From Candidatus Fermentithermobacillaceae bacterium DTU015 (GTDB lineage: Bacteria; Bacillota; Sulfobacillia; Fermentithermobacillales; Fermentithermobacillaceae): DNA of 44,297 nucleotides. The translations under genes were made by a program, and so were the position numbers. The notes below the pieces were generated by a model. That model made no database searches and was not told where the DNA came from. It saw only the letters and a program-made list of their open reading frames with translations. Positions 40,122 through 44,297 of this stretch are shown here, one piece after another (positions within the stretch are counted from its first letter, which is position 1; every line of letters begins with the position of its first letter). The DNA is taken from the NCBI GenBank assembly GCA_001513185.1, contig LFST01000025.1, forward strand, positions 59,632-103,928, written 5' to 3'.

Positions 40122-42806
40122 ATGGGGCAGGTAGGAAGAAACCTTAAATCGGCTGAAATCCGCACGCTGTTCTTGACTTTCTTTGAACGCCGCGGACACA
40201 AAGTGATTCCCAGTTCGTCCCTGATTCCATACGGAGATCCCACCCTGCTGTTTACCAATGCAGGGATGGTCCAGTTCAAAGATGTGTTTTTGGGACTGCA
40301 GCCCAGGCCGTATCCCAGGGCGGTTACCGCCCAGAAGTGCATCAGGGCAGGGGGTAAGCACAACGACCTGGATAACGTCGGGTTTACCGGGCGCCATCAC
40401 ACTTTTTTTGAAATGCTCGGGAACTTCTCTTTCGGCGATTACTTCAAGGAAGAAGCTATCCGGTATGCGTGGGAGTTCCTCACGGAAGTGTTGGAGCTTC
40501 CGGCGGGACGGTTGTGGGTGACTGTGTATAAGAACGATGACGAGGCCGCGGAACTGTGGAGACGCATTGCTGGGATCCCGGAGTCAAAGATAGTGAGACT
40601 GGGAGAAGATGACAATTTCTGGGCCATGGGGGATACAGGCCCTTGCGGCCCTTGTTCTGAAGTGATTTTCGATAGAGGAGAAGAATTTAGTTGCGGCCCG
40701 GAATGCGGTTTGGGCAAATGCGATTGCGACAGGTGGCTTGAGATCTGGAACTTAGTGTTTATGCAGTATGTCCGGGACGAGGCAGGAAAGCTCTCACCCC
40801 TGGCTAAGCCCAGTATCGATACGGGAATGGGGCTTGAAAGGATAGCTTCGGTGCTACAAGGCGCGAGTACCAACTACGATACGGACCTTTTCCTCCCCAT
40901 CATAGATAAAGTGCGGCAGATCGCGGGAACTCCCTTCGAGACACAGGACCATGTGTTTGCGTCGAGGGTAATAGCTGATCACATAAGGGCGTGTACCTTC
41001 CTGGCTGCCGACGGGGTCCACCCTTCAAATGAAGGGCGGGGGTATGTAATGCGGCGCGTGCTCAGGCGGGCAGTGAGGTTTGGGCGGATGCTGGGAATCC
41101 AACGCCCCTTCATGGCCGAACTTGTACCGGTGGTGGTTGACATAATGGGAGATGCTTACCCTGAAGTAAGCACAAAAGCAGAATATATCATGCAGATTCT
41201 CACCAGAGATGAACAACGGTTTCTCAACACCCTTGAAGACGGCCAGCTGAGGGCCGCCCAGCTTATCGCCGCCGCCAAGCAGAAGGGGAGCAAGGTACTG
41301 CCCGGCGAGGATGCTTTCCTGCTGTATGATACTTTCGGTTTCCCCATCGATCTTACCAAGGACATGGCAAGGGAGCACGGGCTTGCAGTCGATGAAGCGG
41401 AATTTGCCCGAGCCCTTGAGGAGCAACGGCGCAGGAGCCGCAAGGCCCAAAGACATGTTTCGTACGATGCTGCACAAATGGTTGAACTGGTAAAGGGTAT
41501 AGAGCCGACCGTGTTTACAGGCTATGAGTCCTTGGAAACCCAGGGAGAAGTGGTTGCCATAATTGCGGGCGGTTCCAGGCAGACAGAAGTGGAGCCTGGG
41601 GATGAGGCAATGGTGGCACTTGACCGGACTCCTTTTTACGCAACCGGCGGAGGCCAGGAGCACGATACCGGAGTGCTGCTCAGCGTAGATGGCGAGCAGG
41701 TCTTGGCCGAGGTCACCGACGTGCTGGAAGGCCCCAACGGGGTAGTTCTCCACGTGGTAAAAGCTATTGATTCAGGCCCCGGAATAGTTGCAGGGCAGCC
41801 TGTTTATGCCAAGGTGGATAAGGAACGCCGGGACGGGCTCAGGCGGCACCATACGGCAACCCACCTATTGCACAAAGCTCTCAAGCAAGTGGTAGGGGAT
41901 GAAGCTCACCAGGCAGGGTCGCTTGTGGAAGAGTCATACCTCAGGTTTGACTTCAGCTGTCCCCGGGCTTTGTCAGACGAAGAACTTGAATCGGTTCAGA
42001 AGATGGTAAATAAGATGATAATGGAGGATGTCCCGGTAATTACGTACGAGACCTCTTTGGAAGACGCCAGGCAGAGGGGCGCCATTGCGCTATTTGGCGA
42101 GAAGTACGGGGATAAGGTCAGGGTCGTAGAAGCGGAAGGCTTCTCGGCTGAGCTGTGCGGTGGTACCCATGTATCCCGCACCGGCGAGATCGGGTGCTTT
42201 TTGATCACCGGTGAGTCTTCGGTGGCAGCGGGAGTCCGCCGGATTGAAGCAGTTGCAGGTATGAGCGCGGTGGCCAAGGCTTTGGAAATGATGGAAACCT
42301 TAAGGCAAGTTGCCCTGGAGCTGGATTCAGGGCCTGATGACGTACTGGCCAAAATCCGCGGGCTTAAGCAGACTATAAGCTCCCTTGAGAAGGAAGTTCA
42401 AAGCCTTAAGTCCCAAAGGGTCAACGCTGTTGCAGCTACGCTAATGGAAGATGAAGCCTCTATGCGAAAAGTAGGGAACCGTAAACTGGTGGTCTCACGT
42501 CAAGATGATATGAACCCTGATGAACTGCGTCACCTCGGGGATCTTCTTAAAGCCCAAGGAGCTTCAGTGGTGATCCTTGGTTCGGGCAAGGGTCCCAGGG
42601 GATTTCTCATGGTTATGGTTGACCCTGATCTTGCTTCAGCCGGGGTGGATGCTGTAACCATCGTGAGGACCGGTGCCAAGGCCATGGGAGGTTCAGGGGG
42701 CGGCAAGAAGCATTTTGCCCAGGCAGGGGGCAAGTACTACCAGGAAATTGACAAAGCTTTGGAACTTGCAGCCGGTGAAGCAACAAGTATTATGAGCAGA
42801 ATTTGA
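40122..42806 (+). CDS. alaS: Alanyl-tRNA synthetase
   Basis: An 894-residue class II synthetase in the standard order: catalytic core (IRTLFLTFFERRGH, FTNAGMVQFKDVFLG, KCIRAGGKHNDLDNVGFTGRHHTFFEMLGNFSFGDYFK), tRNA-recognition region, editing domain and C-Ala domain (GRGSGGGKKHFAQAGGKY-like ending). The editing zinc ligands are seen in HHTATHLLHKAL and CGGTHVSRTGEIG. It attaches Ala to tRNA-Ala and clears mischarged Ser and Gly. GAGGAGG precedes ATG 40122. Followed by ireB, as in many Bacillota. Confidence 0.98.
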   Translation: MGQVGRNLKSAEIRTLFLTFFERRGHKVIPSSSLIPYGDPTLLFTNAGMVQFKDVFLGLQPRPYPRAVTAQKCIRAGGKHNDLDNVGFTGRHHTFFEMLGNFSFGDYFKEEAIRYAWEFLTEVLELPAGRLWVTVYKNDDEAAELWRRIAGIPESKIVRLGEDDNFWAMGDTGPCGPCSEVIFDRGEEFSCGPECGLGKCDCDRWLEIWNLVFMQYVRDEAGKLSPLAKPSIDTGMGLERIASVLQGASTNYDTDLFLPIIDKVRQIAGTPFETQDHVFASRVIADHIRACTFLAADGVHPSNEGRGYVMRRVLRRAVRFGRMLGIQRPFMAELVPVVVDIMGDAYPEVSTKAEYIMQILTRDEQRFLNTLEDGQLRAAQLIAAAKQKGSKVLPGEDAFLLYDTFGFPIDLTKDMAREHGLAVDEAEFARALEEQRRRSRKAQRHVSYDAAQMVELVKGIEPTVFTGYESLETQGEVVAIIAGGSRQTEVEPGDEAMVALDRTPFYATGGGQEHDTGVLLSVDGEQVLAEVTDVLEGPNGVVLHVVKAIDSGPGIVAGQPVYAKVDKERRDGLRRHHTATHLLHKALKQVVGDEAHQAGSLVEESYLRFDFSCPRALSDEELESVQKMVNKMIMEDVPVITYETSLEDARQRGAIALFGEKYGDKVRVVEAEGFSAELCGGTHVSRTGEIGCFLITGESSVAAGVRRIEAVAGMSAVAKALEMMETLRQVALELDSGPDDVLAKIRGLKQTISSLEKEVQSLKSQRVNAVAATLMEDEASMRKVGNRKLVVSRQDDMNPDELRHLGDLLKAQGASVVILGSGKGPRGFLMVMVDPDLASAGVDAVTIVRTGAKAMGGSGGGKKHFAQAGGKYYQEIDKALELAAGEATSIMSRI

Positions 42807-42875
42807 GGCTGTTTGTGTCGGTTAAGAGGATACGCCCCTTTGACAGAGAATTGTTATGGATGGGGGGACTGGACC

Positions 42876-43133
42876 ATGGCTGAGTTTGAAGAAACCAGAT
42901 TTTTTTCGGTCAAGTCTGAAAAAGAGAACGAGACCAGGGAGATCATCCTGAAAGTCTACCAAGCGCTCAAGGAAAAAGGGCATAATCCGGTGAGCCAGAT
43001 AGCCGGGTATCTCCTGTCCGGTGATCCTACGTATATTACCAGCCACGCCAATGCCCGTAGCTTGGTCCGAAAAGTTGAGCGGGATGAGATCTTGGAGGAA
43101 CTAATACGGGTTTACGTCGAGCAGTACGGATAG
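42876..43133 (+). CDS. ireB: IreB family regulatory phosphoprotein (UPF0297/DUF965)
   Basis: An 85-residue cytoplasmic protein. [77 protein letters not shown] matches the UPF0297 (YrzL) family almost throughout. In Enterococcus faecalis IreB is a target of the IreK Ser/Thr kinase and affects cephalosporin tolerance. The start is ATG 42876, with GGGGGG 8 bases upstream. In most Bacillota alaS-ireB is followed by ruvX (yqgF); here a palindrome and a rhomboid gene come next instead. No kinase gene is in the window. Confidence 0.95.
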   Translation: MAEFEETRFFSVKSEKENETREIILKVYQALKEKGHNPVSQIAGYLLSGDPTYITSHANARSLVRKVERDEILEELIRVYVEQYG

Positions 43134-43159
43134 ATAGGAAGCCGTAGCGTTTCGGGATG

Positions 43160-43190
43160 AAGGTGACGCAGTGAGTCACTGCGTCACCTT
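43160..43190. terminator. 31-base near-perfect palindrome after ireB
   Basis: AAGGTGACGCAGTGA (43160-43174) is the exact complement of TCACTGCGTCACCTT (43176-43190) around one central base. As RNA it would fold to a long hairpin, but there is no T tract after it (TTGTGG), so it may be a rho-independent-like terminator of the alaS-ireB transcript or, less likely, a protein-binding site. Confidence 0.55.
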
Positions 43191-43356
43191 GTGGAGTGCA
43201 GTGCTTCCTGATATTCCTACCGTGTTTCCTCAACCTTGTTTATCTGCGTGTTCCCCAAGTAGTGCTCCCACGGGCTATTTCGATTGCGATAATGAGCAAA
43301 CTAAAGTAGGATCCTCGGGACGGCAGGAATACTCGCTGGGTAAGAAGGGATGCTGG

Positions 43357-44046
43357 ATGATACCTATTCGAGACACTCAAAGGTCCCATAGGCGGCCCTT
43401 TGTTAACTGGACACTTATCTTGCTGAATATCTTGGTGTTCGGGTTTCAGCTAACCCTTACAGAGCCCGAGCTCCAGGCCTTCATCGTCAAATGGGGGATT
43501 ATCCCGGGTGTGATTACCAACCCAAGCCGGCTTCCTCCGGGAATAGTGGCCCAAACGTCGGGTGCGGCCTCCATCTTTACTTCGCTTTTCATTCATGTGG
43601 GCTGGGTGCACCTCATCGGGAACATGTTGTACCTTTTCATCTTTGGCGATAACGTTGAGGATCTCCTGGGACACGGCAGATACTTGGTGTTTTACCTGAC
43701 TTGTGGTATTACAGCTTCAATCGCCCATATAATCTTCAATCCTACATCACTTGTCCCCACTGTAGGCGCCAGCGGTGCAGTTGCCGGGGTGCTGGGCGCT
43801 TACTTCGTGAGTTTTCCTCGGTCCAGGGTGCTGGCGCTGATCCCGGTGGGCGTGTTCCTGCCGGTAGTTGAGGTGCCTTCAATAGTGTTCCTCTTCCTCT
43901 GGTTCTTCACCAACTTGCTGTCAGGGGTAGCTTCCTTAGGGGTTCAGGCCCAAGGCGGTGTGGCCTGGTGGGCCCATATAGGCGGATTTGTGGTTGGGAT
44001 TGTGCTGTCAGTGATGTGGCGGCCCAGGCGCAGAGTAAGGTCATAG
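43357..44046 (+). CDS. Rhomboid family intramembrane serine protease
   Basis: A 229-residue membrane protein with about six helices. Catalytic Ser lies in PTVGASGAVAGVLGAYF (GxSx motif) and catalytic His in WWAHIGGFVVGIVL; HVGWVHLIGNMLYLFIFGDNVED is the conserved loop with the oxyanion-side His and Asn. It cleaves substrates within the membrane; the substrate is unknown. ATG 43357 is preferred because AAGGGA (43345-43350) is 6 bases upstream and the family's RRPFVNWTLILLN start follows; the longer frame would begin inside the palindrome. The 220 bases between ireB and this gene hold no other convincing gene. Confidence 0.93.
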   Translation: MIPIRDTQRSHRRPFVNWTLILLNILVFGFQLTLTEPELQAFIVKWGIIPGVITNPSRLPPGIVAQTSGAASIFTSLFIHVGWVHLIGNMLYLFIFGDNVEDLLGHGRYLVFYLTCGITASIAHIIFNPTSLVPTVGASGAVAGVLGAYFVSFPRSRVLALIPVGVFLPVVEVPSIVFLFLWFFTNLLSGVASLGVQAQGGVAWWAHIGGFVVGIVLSVMWRPRRRVRS

Positions 44047-44084
44047 AGTTTCCGGAGCCCAACTACTCTTTTTAGGAAGGAGTT

Positions 44085-44102
44085 TTTGCCTCCGAAGGCA
44101 AA
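44085..44102 (+). other. Small hairpin upstream of the FBPase gene
   Basis: TTTGCCT (44085-44091) pairs with AGGCAAA (44096-44102) over a CCGA loop. It lies in the 96-base gap after the rhomboid gene. It could be part of a terminator or a leader structure; there is no clear T tract downstream. Confidence 0.35.
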
Positions 44103-44142
44103 TAAGGATAAGGTATCGTATTATTTTGCGGAGGGATTCTTA

Positions 44143-44297
44143 ATGCCTAAAGTAACCCTTTCTGTGATTAAGGCAGATGTGGGAAGCTACGTTGGACACT
44201 CGTGCGTTCATCCTGACCTTATGGAAACAGCAAAACAATATCTGGCCGGCAAGGGCCGGCAACTCATCATTGATTACTTGGTAACCCATGTAGGTGA
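44143..44297 (+). CDS. Fructose-1,6-bisphosphate aldolase/phosphatase (type V, archaeal type), N-terminal part
   Basis: The gene starts at ATG 44143, with GGAGGG about 6 bases upstream, and runs off the right edge after 51 codons. The visible N-terminus KVTLSVIKADVGSYVGHSCVHPDLMETAK and LIIDYLVTHVG matches the bifunctional FBP aldolase/phosphatase; the Asp in KADVG and the His in VGHSCVHP are metal ligands. The enzyme makes fructose 6-phosphate from triose phosphates in gluconeogenesis and is typical of archaea and deep-branching, often thermophilic, anaerobic bacteria. Only the first seventh or so of the protein is visible, so completeness is unknown. Confidence 0.88.
   Translation, partial: MPKVTLSVIKADVGSYVGHSCVHPDLMETAKQYLAGKGRQLIIDYLVTHVG

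Noticed and set aside
43171-43356. N-terminal extension of the rhomboid protein
   Set aside because: It would start inside the 31-base palindrome and has unlikely composition; ATG 43357 has a proper ribosome site and matches the family start.

Overview
The window looks like chromosomal DNA of an anaerobic, probably thermophilic member of the Bacillota (Firmicutes), related in style to clostridial or Moorella/Desulfotomaculum-type lineages. This is inferred from: moderately high GC; frequent GTG and TTG starts behind strong AGGAGG-type ribosome sites; a SAM-I (S-box) riboswitch in front of a methionine transporter; the alaS-ireB gene pair; a low-GC-type ProRS with an insertion; a sigma-54 two-component system; 4Fe-4S redox enzymes; and an archaeal-type (type V) fructose-1,6-bisphosphatase at the right edge. 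No tRNA, rRNA, CRISPR array, insertion sequence or phage gene was seen.

Layout. 1-7000: end of an unknown gene, an ABC-F ribosome protection/translation factor with a possible leader ORF, a chemoreceptor with a sigma-28-like promoter, and an S9 peptidase. 7000-12600: an SmtB-type zinc-sensing ArsR repressor with an operator-like palindrome, a zinc/cadmium P1B ATPase, a 420-base array of hairpins with repeated linkers that matches no feature I know, then a P2-type calcium ATPase. 12640-15000: a flavoprotein plus a ferredoxin-reductase-like, Cys-rich partner. 15000-18500: glycogen debranching enzyme and GT4 glycosyltransferase. 18600-23000: Na/Pi transporter, UppP, L,D-transpeptidase, divergent membrane-anchored subtilase. 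23000-26800: FtsK/SpoIIIE translocase, cobalamin adenosyltransferase, an unknown coiled-coil protein. 26900-33300: an AtoSC-like sensor kinase and sigma-54 activator, followed by a near-consensus sigma-54 promoter and a CoA-transferase (two subunits)-thiolase operon. 33370-35600: DNA polymerase IV and an aldo/keto reductase with two 4Fe-4S motifs. 35670-38260: promoter, SAM-I riboswitch, terminator and metNIQ. 38270-44297: proS, alaS, ireB, rhomboid protease and the start of a type V FBPase.

Working together: metal homeostasis (ArsR, two P-type ATPases), cell-envelope upkeep (Pi uptake, UppP, L,D-transpeptidase), storage glucan turnover, and regulated short-chain acyl-CoA metabolism are each organised as local modules. 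The most unusual non-coding signal is the hairpin array at 9431-9849. It has seven stem units of differing but self-complementary sequence, joined by copies of a conserved linker, which is what a structured RNA or a structured DNA element would look like. The best-supported regulatory circuit is the sigma-54 module at 26919-33303.
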